IMG/VR virus record: IMGVR_UViG_3300020420_000009
Coordinates: 62,001-126,000 of that record
Strand: one strand, 5' to 3'
DNA: 64,000 nucleotides
Origin: a virus
Shown here: one piece after another, positions 30,751 through 38,804 of the stretch
Position numbering within the stretch: the first letter of the stretch is position 1
Layout of the letters: every line of letters starts with the position of its first letter
Translations under genes and position numbers: made by a program
Notes under the pieces: generated by a model
What the model was told of the DNA's origin: nothing
The model's input: the letters and a program-made list of their open reading frames with translations, nothing else
The model's database searches: none

Positions 30751-31090
30751 ACCAATAAAAGGATACAAAGTTAAATGTATCCGTCTCAATACAGGTGAGG
30801 TTATTATGGGTTTTGTGAAGAAAACTCCAAATGGATTTGAAATCATAGAACCACAAATTATACTTACCGTTGCAGAGAACAATCAAATGGAAGTAAATTT
30901 TGCACCATGGATACCATATGCAAGAGATTACCATTTTAGAATATTAGACCAGCAAATACAAACAGTATTTGACCCTAAACCCGAACTCACACAAAACTTT
31001 AAGTTTGTGACGGGGAATCAACCGAGAGGAGATTTGAAAGAGTTTATTGAGGAAAAAAATGAAAGAAAAAGTAATAAAAATAATAGCTGA
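30743..31090 (+). CDS. Sm-like-fold candidate protein, paralogue of the 1569 gene
   Basis: 115 aa. KCIRLNTGEVIMGFVKKT ... GFEIIEPQIIL parallels KLRTGSEIVGMVRDT ... GVEITLPMICQL in the 1569-2093 protein. Both then have an APWIPYA or FYPYSP aromatic turn. The C-terminus is highly charged (KEFIEEKNERKSNKNN). It overlaps the lysozyme gene by 8 bases. Possible RNA-binding LSm-like protein; function unknown. Confidence 0.7.
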   Translation: MYEPIKGYKVKCIRLNTGEVIMGFVKKTPNGFEIIEPQIILTVAENNQMEVNFAPWIPYARDYHFRILDQQIQTVFDPKPELTQNFKFVTGNQPRGDLKEFIEEKNERKSNKNNS

Positions 31091-31283
31091 CCATCTTAAA
31101 ATAGATGAGTCAACTGTATCACTTGACTCCCAAATAATTGAGGATTTAGGTGCAGATTCTTTACATATAGTAGAATTGGTAATGGAGATAGAAAATAATT
31201 TTGACATTACTATACCTGATGATGATGCAGAAGGTTTAACAACTGTAGGTAAAGTTGTAGAATATGTGGAGGACTATGCATAA
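31059..31283 (+). CDS. acpP: Acyl carrier protein
   Basis: 74 aa. The phosphopantetheine site is the Ser in DLGADSLHIVEL (Ser33 from this start), followed by the usual acidic helix VMEIENNFDITIPDDDA. ATG31059 has GAGG upstream and lies inside the previous ORF. ACP shuttles acyl groups in lipid synthesis; a phage copy needs the host holo-ACP synthase. It may alter membrane lipids or serve an unrecognised phage enzyme. Confidence 0.9.
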   Translation: MKEKVIKIIADHLKIDESTVSLDSQIIEDLGADSLHIVELVMEIENNFDITIPDDDAEGLTTVGKVVEYVEDYA

Positions 31284-31516
31284 TGGATTTTTTAAATAGA
31301 GTCATGACTGCTCAGGTAGGACAAGCTGATGCAATGATTGAAAAACATAAAATCAACATAGAAGTATTAACTAAAAATGCAAGTGGTGTTGCAGACCACC
31401 CCGACTTAATGAAAACAGTTGAAGATGAACTGAATCAAATTGGTCACTGGGAAGAAATTAAATCAGTTGCACTAAAACATTTCGATTTCGAAAAGAAAAG
31501 AACCTTGACAGAATAG
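31283..31516 (+). CDS. Small conserved phage protein
   Basis: 77 aa, helical and soluble (MTAQVGQADAMIEKHKINIE; GVADHPDLMKTVEDELNQIG). I recognise the pattern from marine T4-like phages but know no function. Its start overlaps the acpP stop (TAATGG). A promoter for DNA polymerase lies across its end. Confidence 0.65.
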   Translation: MDFLNRVMTAQVGQADAMIEKHKINIEVLTKNASGVADHPDLMKTVEDELNQIGHWEEIKSVALKHFDFEKKRTLTE

Positions 31517-31533
31517 TATCCCTCTAGTATAAT
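31505..31533 (+). promoter_or_regulatory. Promoter of DNA polymerase gene 43
   Basis: TTGACA at 31505-31510 and a perfect TATAAT at 31528-31533, spacer 17. ATG31540 follows 6 bases after the -10 box, so the message is probably leaderless. Confidence 0.75.
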
Positions 31534-31539
31534 TATATT

Positions 31540-34056
31540 ATGGATTTCTATACAAGTGTTTGTCGCACGAGAGACAAGATTCTCGTAAAAGGTTATAAAG
31601 GAAACAAACAAGAAAAGATTGCAGTTTCCTATAGACCCAATCACTATATCCCCTCAAAGAAAGGAGAAACAGCATTCCGTTCATTGGACGGAAGACACCT
31701 TGAAGCAGTAAATCTAAACTCCATGGGTGGTGCAAGAAAATTCAGAGAGAGATATGCTGGAGTTGACGGATTTGAAATCCATGGATATGACAGATATATC
31801 TACACATATATTGCAGACAGATTCAAGGGTGATATAGAATACAATCAGAAACTAATCAAAACTGCTTCTCTTGATATCGAGTGTGAGTGTGAGGACGGAT
31901 TCCCCGAACCTATACTTGCAAATGAAAAGGTCAATGCAATATCAATCAAACCCTTTGGTAAAGAAACTGTAGTCTTCGGTATCGGCCCATGGGAACATGA
32001 CAGAACAGATGTAATCTATCACAACTGTAAAAACGAACCACAACTTCTTATAGAATTTATCAAATACTGGAGAAAAGAATCCTTTGATATTATCACAGGC
32101 TGGAATGTAAACTCATTTGATATTACATATCTCTGTAATCGTATCGACAAGATACTTGGAGAAGACGAACACAAAAAACTATCACCATGGAATCAATCAG
32201 ATGTTAGAGAATTTGTTGCTCAAGGTTATCAGAAACAAATGGTTTATAACCTTTATGGTATTAATGTTCTTGATTACCTCGAACTCTACCGCAAACATAC
32301 TTTCGTAAATCAAGAATCATACAGACTAGACCATATTGCAAATGTCGAACTCGGTAAAGGTAAACTCGACTATTCAGAGTATGGAAATCTACATACCCTT
32401 TACCGACAAGACTATGCAAAGTTCCTTGAATACAATGTTCAAGACGCTGTATTGGTAGAGGAACTAGAAGACAAACTTGGACTGATTGAGTTGGTTCAAG
32501 CAATGTCATACAATGCAAAATGTAATTACAATGATACATTTGGTATGGTAAAGTATTGGGAAACTATTATATACAACTTCCTCAAAGACCAAAATATTCA
32601 AACTCCACCTCAAAGACTCAAGACAGGTAATGATAAGAACAAACCTATCATAGGTGCATATGTCAAAGAACCATTGGTGGGTGGACACAACTGGGTTGTA
32701 TCATTTGACTTGAACTCACTGTATCCACATATCATTATGCAATACAATATCTCTCCCGAGAAAATGGTGAAGGGGTATAAAGAAGATGTATCTATTGATA
32801 AACTTCTAAACAAACAATGTGACCTATCATATCTAAGACAACAGAACAATACCGTATGTCCTAACGGAACAAAGTTTACTAGAAACAAACAAGGTTTTCT
32901 TCCCGAACTTATGGAAAAATTCTATGACGAAAGAAAAACTTGGAAGAAAAAAATGATTGAGTATCAAGTTGAACGAGAAGCGTGCAAAGATGCAAAACGC
33001 CGAAGACAACTTGATACTCTAATCAAGCGTGCATACAACAATCAAATGGTTCGTAAGATTGCATTGAACTCTGCATATGGTGCTCTTGCAAATCAATACT
33101 TTGCATTCTTTTCTATAGACCTTGCAGAGGCAATCACTACCAGTGGTCAGTTAATTATTCAATGGTCAGAAAGAACTATCAATGAGTTTATGAACAAGAC
33201 TCTTGGAACAGAGAATGAAGATTTTGTAATTGCAATGGATACTGATTCAGTGTATATCACTATGGATAAACTGGTTCAGAAAGTTCTTCCCGAAGAAACA
33301 GACAAGAGTAAAATTATAAACTTTCTCAACAAGTCCGAAGGTATGATTGAAAAAGTTCTTTCAGACGGATTTGACGACCTTGCAGAATATACAAATGCAT
33401 ATCAAAACAAAATGGAAATGGGACGAGAGATTATTGCAGACCGTGGTATTTGGACTGCAAAGAAAAGATACATTCTAAATGTCCACGACAACGAAGGTGT
33501 AAGACTTGCAGAACCGAAACTCAAGATGATGGGTATTGAAACTGCAAAGTCTTCTACACCACAATGGGTCAGAACAAAACTCACAGACGCTTTCAAGGTT
33601 GTTATGAGTGGAACTGAACAAGACTTATGGGAGTTTGTGGAAAATGCACGAAAAGAGTTTCGTAATCTTCCTCCCGAAGAAGCTGCATTCCCTAGAGGTT
33701 GTAAGAATCTTGCACAGTATTCAGACCCAACCCACATATATGGTAAAGGAACTCCTATCCATACTAGAGGTGCATTACTATACAATCACCACCTTGGTAA
33801 AAAGAATGTGGATATGAGATACGAGAAGATTAAGAATGGTGAGAAGATACATTTTACATATCTTACAACACCAAATCCTATCAATGAAAATGTTATTTCA
33901 TTTATGAATGTTTTACCTAGAGAGTTTGATTTACATAGGTTTGTAGATTATGACATGCAGTTTGACAAAGCATTTGTTGAACCATTGAAAGTGGTTGTTA
34001 ATTTAATTAATTGGAATGTAGAACCAGTTGCAAGTTTAGATTCCTTTTTCGGATAA
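31540..34056 (+). CDS. 43: DNA polymerase gp43 (family B)
   Basis: 838 aa (T4 898), the replicative polymerase with proofreading exonuclease. Exo I SLDIECE near 111, Exo II GWNVNSFDITYL near 188, Exo III YNVQDAVLVEEL near 300. Polymerase motif A SFDLNSLYPHI near 388, motif B KIALNSAYGALANQYF near 507 and motif C AMDTDSVYI near 567. The C-terminal VASLDSFFG fits the clamp-binding tail. No intein. In T4 it neighbours regA; here it is 14 kb away. Confidence 0.97.
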   Translation: MDFYTSVCRTRDKILVKGYKGNKQEKIAVSYRPNHYIPSKKGETAFRSLDGRHLEAVNLNSMGGARKFRERYAGVDGFEIHGYDRYIYTYIADRFKGDIEYNQKLIKTASLDIECECEDGFPEPILANEKVNAISIKPFGKETVVFGIGPWEHDRTDVIYHNCKNEPQLLIEFIKYWRKESFDIITGWNVNSFDITYLCNRIDKILGEDEHKKLSPWNQSDVREFVAQGYQKQMVYNLYGINVLDYLELYRKHTFVNQESYRLDHIANVELGKGKLDYSEYGNLHTLYRQDYAKFLEYNVQDAVLVEELEDKLGLIELVQAMSYNAKCNYNDTFGMVKYWETIIYNFLKDQNIQTPPQRLKTGNDKNKPIIGAYVKEPLVGGHNWVVSFDLNSLYPHIIMQYNISPEKMVKGYKEDVSIDKLLNKQCDLSYLRQQNNTVCPNGTKFTRNKQGFLPELMEKFYDERKTWKKKMIEYQVEREACKDAKRRRQLDTLIKRAYNNQMVRKIALNSAYGALANQYFAFFSIDLAEAITTSGQLIIQWSERTINEFMNKTLGTENEDFVIAMDTDSVYITMDKLVQKVLPEETDKSKIINFLNKSEGMIEKVLSDGFDDLAEYTNAYQNKMEMGREIIADRGIWTAKKRYILNVHDNEGVRLAEPKLKMMGIETAKSSTPQWVRTKLTDAFKVVMSGTEQDLWEFVENARKEFRNLPPEEAAFPRGCKNLAQYSDPTHIYGKGTPIHTRGALLYNHHLGKKNVDMRYEKIKNGEKIHFTYLTTPNPINENVISFMNVLPREFDLHRFVDYDMQFDKAFVEPLKVVVNLINWNVEPVASLDSFFG

Positions 34057-34059
34057 ATA
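34052..34059 (+). promoter_or_regulatory. Late promoter box GATAAATA, 5 bases before ATG34065
   Basis: Overlaps the gene 43 stop codon and is separated from the iscU-like ATG by GAATT. Confidence 0.65.
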
Positions 34060-34064
34060 GAATT

Positions 34065-34487
34065 ATGGCATATAGTAAAAAAGTAGTTGACAGATTTGAG
34101 TCAGTATTAAATAACCCCGAGAAACATTCGGTTGGTCGATTCGACCCTAAAGACCCTAATGTTGCAACAGGTATGACAGGAGCTCCTGCCTGTGGTGATG
34201 TCATGAAATTACAATTGAAGTTAGACGAAGACGAAAGAATCATAGATGTTAAATTTAAAACATACGGTTGTGGTTCAGCGATAGCTTCTTCTACATTGTT
34301 TGTCGATATGTTAAAAGGCAAAACAATTGAAGAGGCAAAACTTGTAAAAGATAAAGAAATTGCAGAAGCGTTAGAACTTCCTCCAATCAAATTACATTGT
34401 TCAGTTCTTGCAGAAGATTCTATCAAGAAAGCAATAGAAGATTGGGATAACAAGACGAGGCATAGAAAACACAACCAATATGTATAG
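34065..34487 (+). CDS. iscU: IscU/NifU-N-type Fe-S cluster scaffold
   Basis: 140 aa. The three cluster-binding Cys are present with the usual neighbours: GAPACGD (Cys43, Asp45), YGCGSAIASS (Cys69) and KLHCSVLAED (Cys112). In bacteria IscU assembles 2Fe-2S and 4Fe-4S clusters with IscS. No other isc gene is in the window, so it must work with host partners. A late box 5 bases upstream suggests late expression, perhaps for Fe-S virion or accessory proteins. Confidence 0.9.
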   Translation: MAYSKKVVDRFESVLNNPEKHSVGRFDPKDPNVATGMTGAPACGDVMKLQLKLDEDERIIDVKFKTYGCGSAIASSTLFVDMLKGKTIEEAKLVKDKEIAEALELPPIKLHCSVLAEDSIKKAIEDWDNKTRHRKHNQYV

Positions 34488-34893
34488 ATATAAAGTTTCA
34501 TTAGTAAAAGTCGTAGACGGCGACACAGTAGATGTAGATATCGATTTAGGTTTCGGTATGACTTACAAAAAACAAAGAGTCAGAATGTTAGGTATTGATA
34601 CGCCAGAGAGCCGAACAAGAGATTTAGTAGAAAAGAAATTTGGAAAAGCTTCTAAAAAACATTTAAAAGGTATTTTAGAAAGTGGAGATATAGAATTAGT
34701 ATCACATGATAAAGGAAAGTTCGGAAGAATATTAGGTGAACTTTTTATGGGTGGTTCTACTTTTTCTGTAAATCAACAAATGATAAATGAACACCATGCA
34801 GTCGCATACACAGGTGGGAATAAAGAAGAAATAGAAAAGGGTCACCTTGCAAATAGAGAGATTCTTTTAGAACAAGGTGTAGTAGAATTATGA
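34480..34893 (+). CDS. Thermonuclease-like (SNase) protein
   Basis: 137 aa. Staphylococcal-nuclease-like fold: VKVVDGDTVDVDIDLGF with metal Asp, VRMLGIDTPESR with the active-site Arg and Glu region, and GKFGRILGELF with the second Arg. No signal peptide is seen, so it acts inside the cell, perhaps on host nucleic acid. Overlaps iscU by 8 bases and the next tiny gene by 4. Confidence 0.85.
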   Translation: MYRYKVSLVKVVDGDTVDVDIDLGFGMTYKKQRVRMLGIDTPESRTRDLVEKKFGKASKKHLKGILESGDIELVSHDKGKFGRILGELFMGGSTFSVNQQMINEHHAVAYTGGNKEEIEKGHLANREILLEQGVVEL

Positions 34894-35057
34894 TAATATC
34901 GGGAATGGATATTTTTTATATTTTAATGATAGCTGCAATCTTCGGTTTTATCATTCACCTAGAAGCACAAATGTCTGTAGTAAAAACCATGTTGCAAGAA
35001 ATGGTTAAGTGCGAAGAAAAACTAAAAGAAATATCAAAATCAGAAAAAAGCCACTAG
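34890..35057 (+). CDS. Small membrane protein with helical tail (55 aa)
   Basis: ATG34890 overlaps the nuclease stop (ATGA). One transmembrane helix (IFYILMIAAIFGFIIHLE) is followed by a charged coiled helix (MLQEMVKCEEKLKEISK). Its stop overlaps the -35 box of the uvsX promoter. Function unknown. Confidence 0.55.
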   Translation: MIISGMDIFYILMIAAIFGFIIHLEAQMSVVKTMLQEMVKCEEKLKEISKSEKSH

Positions 35058-35083
35058 ACATTTTACCCACTACATAGTATACT
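35055..35083 (+). promoter_or_regulatory. Promoter of uvsX
   Basis: TAGACA at 35055-35060 and TATACT at 35078-35083, spacer 17. The uvsX ATG lies 24 bases later with AGAGGT as ribosome site. Confidence 0.6.
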
Positions 35084-35107
35084 GGATATACATTATGAGA
35101 GGTGAAT

Positions 35108-36160
35108 ATGTCATTTATTAAAGACTTAGTAAAAGCATCGGGAAACGAATATGCAAATATTGTTTCAGACGGTGTAAGTGCTGGAGATGTTGACTCATTC
35201 GTAGATACGGGTAGTTATGTCTTCAATGCATTATTAAGTGGTTCACTACACGGTGGACTACCTAAAAACAAAATCACTGCAATCGCAGGAGAATCAGCAA
35301 CAGGTAAAACTTATTTTGCACTTGGAATGTGTAAACAATTCCTTGACGATAATCCTGACGCTGCAGTAATATACTTCGAATCTGAATCTGCAATCAGTAA
35401 AGATATGATTGAGGATAGAGGAATCGATTCAAACAGAATGATTATCGTGCCTGTGGTGACCGTTCAAGAATTCAGAAATCAGGCAATCAACATACTTGAC
35501 AAGTATCTTGAAACACCCGAGGACAAGAGACCGCCTATGGCAATGTGTCTTGATTCACTCGGTATGTTATCAACTACAAAAGAAATTGAGGATACTGCTG
35601 AGGGTAAAGAGACCCGAGACATGACTCGAGCTCAAGTTGTTAAAGGTGCATTTAGAGTATTGACTCTAAAACTTGGAAGGGCTGGTGTCCCTATGATTGT
35701 GACTAACCACACATATGATGTGATTGGTTCTATGTTCCCTCAGAAAGAAATGGGTGGTGGAAGTGGTTTGAAATATGCAGCCTCTTCAATTATCTATCTT
35801 TCAAAGAAGAAAGAAAAAGAAGGAACAGAAGTTGTAGGTAATATTATACATTGCAAGAATGCAAAATCAAGACTTACTGTTGAAAACAGAATGGTAGATG
35901 TTAGACTAAATTATGAAACTGGTCTAGATAGATACTATGGTCTTCTTGACCTTGCACTTGCAAGTGGGATATTCAAGAAGTCCTCAACAAGAATTGAATT
36001 ACCAAATGGTAAAACAGAATTTGGTAAAACCATTAACAATAACCCCGAAAAATACTTTACCGATGAAGTAATGGAAAGATTGGAAAAAGTAGTAGTAGAA
36101 TATTTTAAGTATGGAAACACGAATAGAACAGACGATACTCAAGAATCTGATACAGAATGA
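35108..36160 (+). CDS. uvsX: UvsX recombinase (RecA-like)
   Basis: 350 aa, somewhat shorter than T4 UvsX. Strand-exchange ATPase that starts recombination-dependent replication. Walker [11 protein letters not shown] near 64; [20 protein letters not shown]; Walker [10 protein letters not shown] near 148; IVTNHTYD with the conserved His; and the Gly-rich loop [13 protein letters not shown]. The C-terminus is acidic (DDTQESDTE). ATG35108 chosen from the ribosome site; GTG35102 is the alternative. Its end overlaps gene 41 by 50 bases. Confidence 0.95.
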   Translation: MSFIKDLVKASGNEYANIVSDGVSAGDVDSFVDTGSYVFNALLSGSLHGGLPKNKITAIAGESATGKTYFALGMCKQFLDDNPDAAVIYFESESAISKDMIEDRGIDSNRMIIVPVVTVQEFRNQAINILDKYLETPEDKRPPMAMCLDSLGMLSTTKEIEDTAEGKETRDMTRAQVVKGAFRVLTLKLGRAGVPMIVTNHTYDVIGSMFPQKEMGGGSGLKYAASSIIYLSKKKEKEGTEVVGNIIHCKNAKSRLTVENRMVDVRLNYETGLDRYYGLLDLALASGIFKKSSTRIELPNGKTEFGKTINNNPEKYFTDEVMERLEKVVVEYFKYGNTNRTDDTQESDTE

Positions 36161-37490
36161 ACAGTTTACACGGAAGTGTATTCCTTTTCTGAAGCCAGAG
36201 TATTTCACTGATACAACTGAAAGAACTGTGTATGAAGAAATTCATGCATACTTTCAGAAGTATACAAAACCACCAACGAAAGAAGCACTTCTCATAAATC
36301 TTGACAACTCAACCTCAATCAATGAGAATGTTGTTAAAGATGCAAAAACTATCGTTGGAAAGTTTGAGAGTGAAGACACTCCTCAAGATTGGTTAGTAGA
36401 CGAGACAGAATCATGGTGCAAAGATAGAGCAATCTATATTGCAGTAATGGATTCTATCGAAGTGATTGATAAGAAATCACAAAGGTCTACAGGTGAAATA
36501 CCTGAGCTTCTAAAAGATGCACTTTCCGTGTCCTTTGATACACACATTGGACACGACCAGTTGGAAGATTCAGATGATAGATTTGAATTCTATCACACGG
36601 AAGAAGAGAAGATTCCGTTTGACCTAGAATACTTCAACAAGATTACCAAGGGTGGTTTACCAAACAAGACTTTGAATATTGTTCTTGCTGGAACTGGTGT
36701 TGGTAAATCATTGTTTATGTGTCACCAAGCTGCAAGTTGTCTTATGATGAACAAGAATGTTTTATACATTACTTTGGAAATGTCAGAAGAAAGGATTGCA
36801 GAAAGGATAGATGCAAATATCATGAATGTTCCTATGAAAGAGATTCCCGAACTAACAAAGAAAATGTATGATAAGAAGGTTGATAAACTCAAGAACAAAA
36901 CAAAAGGTAAACTTATTATCAAAGAGTATCCAACTGCAGCTGCTCATGTTGGACATTTCAGACATTTACTACAGGAGTTGGATATCAAGAAAGATTTTCA
37001 ACCCGATATTATCTTTATTGATTATCTAAACATATGTGCAAGTCATAGAATCAGACCAGGCTCAGGTGCAAACTCTTACACTCTAGTCAAGAGTATTGCA
37101 GAAGAACTTCGTGGTCTTGCAGTTGAACATGATGTTCCTATGGTTTCTGCAACTCAAACAACTAGAAGTGGATACGGTTCTACAGATATTGGACTCGAAG
37201 ATACTTCCGAATCATTTGGACTTCCAGCCACAGCTGACTTAATGTTTGCATTGATTACCAGTGACGAATTAGAAGACCTTGACCAGTTAGTTGTAAAACA
37301 GTTGAAGAATCGATACAATGACCCTACAATATTCAAGAGATTTGTAATTGGTGTAGATAGAAGTCGTATGAAACTGTATGATTGTGAACAAGAAGCACAG
37401 GAAGAACTGATAGATAATGCAGAAAATCTTATATCAGACGATGTTCCAGTTGCAGATAGAGGTAGAGACTACTCAGATTTTAAAATATAG
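36111..37490 (+). CDS. 41: Replicative DNA helicase gp41 (DnaB-like)
   Basis: 459 aa (T4 475). Hexameric 5'-3' helicase that partners primase gp61. The N-terminal domain matches T4 gp41 ([20 protein letters not shown]), so ATG36111 is likely correct although it gives a 50-base overlap with uvsX. Walker [12 protein letters not shown] near 194; [17 protein letters not shown]; Walker [11 protein letters not shown] near 302; [11 protein letters not shown] near 347. C-terminus acidic. Confidence 0.95.
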   Translation: METRIEQTILKNLIQNEQFTRKCIPFLKPEYFTDTTERTVYEEIHAYFQKYTKPPTKEALLINLDNSTSINENVVKDAKTIVGKFESEDTPQDWLVDETESWCKDRAIYIAVMDSIEVIDKKSQRSTGEIPELLKDALSVSFDTHIGHDQLEDSDDRFEFYHTEEEKIPFDLEYFNKITKGGLPNKTLNIVLAGTGVGKSLFMCHQAASCLMMNKNVLYITLEMSEERIAERIDANIMNVPMKEIPELTKKMYDKKVDKLKNKTKGKLIIKEYPTAAAHVGHFRHLLQELDIKKDFQPDIIFIDYLNICASHRIRPGSGANSYTLVKSIAEELRGLAVEHDVPMVSATQTTRSGYGSTDIGLEDTSESFGLPATADLMFALITSDELEDLDQLVVKQLKNRYNDPTIFKRFVIGVDRSRMKLYDCEQEAQEELIDNAENLISDDVPVADRGRDYSDFKI

Positions 37491-37492
37491 CC

Positions 37493-37522
37493 TTGACAAT
37501 GGGCCCGATTATTTCGTATAAT
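37493..37522 (+). promoter_or_regulatory. Early-type promoter (18-base spacer) before the PseT-like gene
   Basis: TTGACA at 37493-37498 and a perfect TATAAT at 37517-37522. ATG37529 follows 6 bases later. Among the best consensus matches in the window. Confidence 0.85.
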
Positions 37523-37528
37523 ATAAGT

Positions 37529-37975
37529 ATGAAAAAACAAACAATAATCTTCGATGTTGACGGAACTATTGCAGATGTAGAGCATCGAAGACATTTTGTA
37601 AATGACGGTAATAAAGACTGGGATTCATTCAGAGCAGAGACTAGGTTTGATACTCCAGTTCAATGGGTATGTGACATTGCAAAAAGACATATTGCAAACG
37701 GTGACGAAGTTGCATTCTTCTCTGCAAGAAACGAATCAGAAAGAGAAATTACTGAATTACAAATCAAAAAATGGATTGGTGAAGGTCATAAAGGAGTTTT
37801 TCTTAGACCAAATGGTGATTACAGATGTGACGCAGAATTCAAATCTGAATTAGCTGACAAATTTGAAGAAATTGGTGGTAAAATCGACCTTGTATTTGAC
37901 GACAGAAATAAAGTTGTTGATATGTGGAGACAAAGAGGAACCAGTGTTGTTCAAGTTGCAGACGGAGACTTTTAG
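37529..37975 (+). CDS. PseT-type 3'-phosphatase domain protein (HAD)
   Basis: 148 aa. HAD motif I IFDVDGTIAD; motif II region AFFSARNESE; motif III/IV GKIDLVFDDRNKVVDMW. The end VVQVADGDF closely follows the phosphatase half of T4 polynucleotide kinase (PseT). The kinase half is absent, so only 3'-end dephosphorylation is expected, as in tRNA or DNA end repair. ATG37529 sits directly behind the promoter. Stop overlaps the lipoprotein GTG (TAGTG). Confidence 0.82.
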   Translation: MKKQTIIFDVDGTIADVEHRRHFVNDGNKDWDSFRAETRFDTPVQWVCDIAKRHIANGDEVAFFSARNESEREITELQIKKWIGEGHKGVFLRPNGDYRCDAEFKSELADKFEEIGGKIDLVFDDRNKVVDMWRQRGTSVVQVADGDF

Positions 37976-38145
37976 TGAGAACTTTAATAACCATATGGTT
38001 GATTGTATTTTCTAGTGGATTGTTAGTTTTATTGACTTCATGTGCAAGTCAAGAACATTTTTATCAAGAACCTATAGAAGTTCTTGAAGAATGTGAAACT
38101 CTCAATCCCGAAGAAGATTATAAAGACTGTATTATGGTTGCATAA
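37975..38145 (+). CDS. Small lipoprotein (56 aa)
   Basis: GTG37975 overlaps the previous stop. Hydrophobic signal (LITIWLIVFSSGLLVLLTSC) with lipobox LTSC, Cys at residue 23. The mature part is about 34 residues and acidic (CASQEHFYQEPIEV; NPEEDYKDC). Could be an outer-membrane lipoprotein for superinfection exclusion or an o-spanin, but there is no i-spanin next to it. Confidence 0.65.
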   Translation: MRTLITIWLIVFSSGLLVLLTSCASQEHFYQEPIEVLEECETLNPEEDYKDCIMVA

Positions 38146-38148
38146 ATA
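38141..38148 (+). promoter_or_regulatory. Late-type box CATAAATA
   Basis: Overlaps the lipoprotein stop codon and lies 9 bases before ATG38158. Confidence 0.5.
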
Positions 38149-38157
38149 CTTATTATT

Positions 38158-38334
38158 ATGACTAAAACATTGAAACCTTCGACAGTTATTGACACAATAA
38201 GTCTTAAAATAGAACTTAAGAAGCAACTTCGTGAGTTCAAAAGACAAGGTGAATCTAAAAAAGCACAAATCGTGCAACTCAAAATAGACCAGTTAGAGGA
38301 TAAACTTCATTCCTCACCCCTTTCAAAAATATAA
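38158..38334 (+). CDS. Small basic helical protein (58 aa)
   Basis: ATG38158 behind a late box. Basic, coiled-coil-like sequence (ISLKIELKKQLREFKRQGES; AQIVQLKIDQLEDKL). The stop overlaps the next late box (TATAAATA). A virion- or core-associated role is possible. No family recognised. Confidence 0.55.
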   Translation: MTKTLKPSTVIDTISLKIELKKQLREFKRQGESKKAQIVQLKIDQLEDKLHSSPLSKI

Positions 38335-38337
38335 ATA
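38330..38337 (+). promoter_or_regulatory. Late promoter box TATAAATA
   Basis: Exact T4 late box overlapping the previous stop, 27 bases before ATG38365, which has the ribosome site GGGAG. Confidence 0.7.
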
Positions 38338-38364
38338 GTTCATATAACTCAAAAGGGAGAAAAT

Positions 38365-38790
38365 ATGGGCGCACATTCAGACCGTATAGCACAATTAGAT
38401 ACTTTAATCTCACAGGTGCAAAAACAAGTAGATTGGATACAGGGAAACTCTAATACATGGGAAATGTATTATGGAGACCCACTTTCATTACAGGAATCAT
38501 TTACAGGTAATGGTGCAGACGCTTTTTTAACTCAATGGAGAACCAGTAATCCAAGTGCAAGTTCAAGTTCTACAGGATATGAACTAGAGATTTACAACAT
38601 GTGGAAAGATTGGTCAGACAATGGGTCTGATATGGCTGCACAAAATAGTTCCGATTTGACTACATTGCAATCTGATATCACTAATTTTAATACTGAAAAG
38701 TCAAATGTCCAAGCAAAAATTGACGCAGGATATACAGGTGACGAGACAGTTGAAGAGGCACAAGCAATAGCAGAAGCTGCAGGCTCATAA
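38365..38790 (+). CDS. Late protein, probable virion component
   Basis: 141 aa. N-terminal coiled coil (SDRIAQLDTLISQVQKQVDW), a Ser/Asn-rich middle, and a second helix (TTLQSDITNFNTEKSNVQAK). Acidic and without Cys, typical of small phage tail or head accessory proteins. Exact late promoter upstream. No family recognised. Confidence 0.6.
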   Translation: MGAHSDRIAQLDTLISQVQKQVDWIQGNSNTWEMYYGDPLSLQESFTGNGADAFLTQWRTSNPSASSSSTGYELEIYNMWKDWSDNGSDMAAQNSSDLTTLQSDITNFNTEKSNVQAKIDAGYTGDETVEEAQAIAEAAGS

Positions 38791-38804
38791 TTAGAGAATA
38801 AATT

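Noticed and set aside
33402-33785. 127-codon ORF on the - strand within DNA polymerase
   Set aside because: Lies over polymerase motifs, with no independent evidence.
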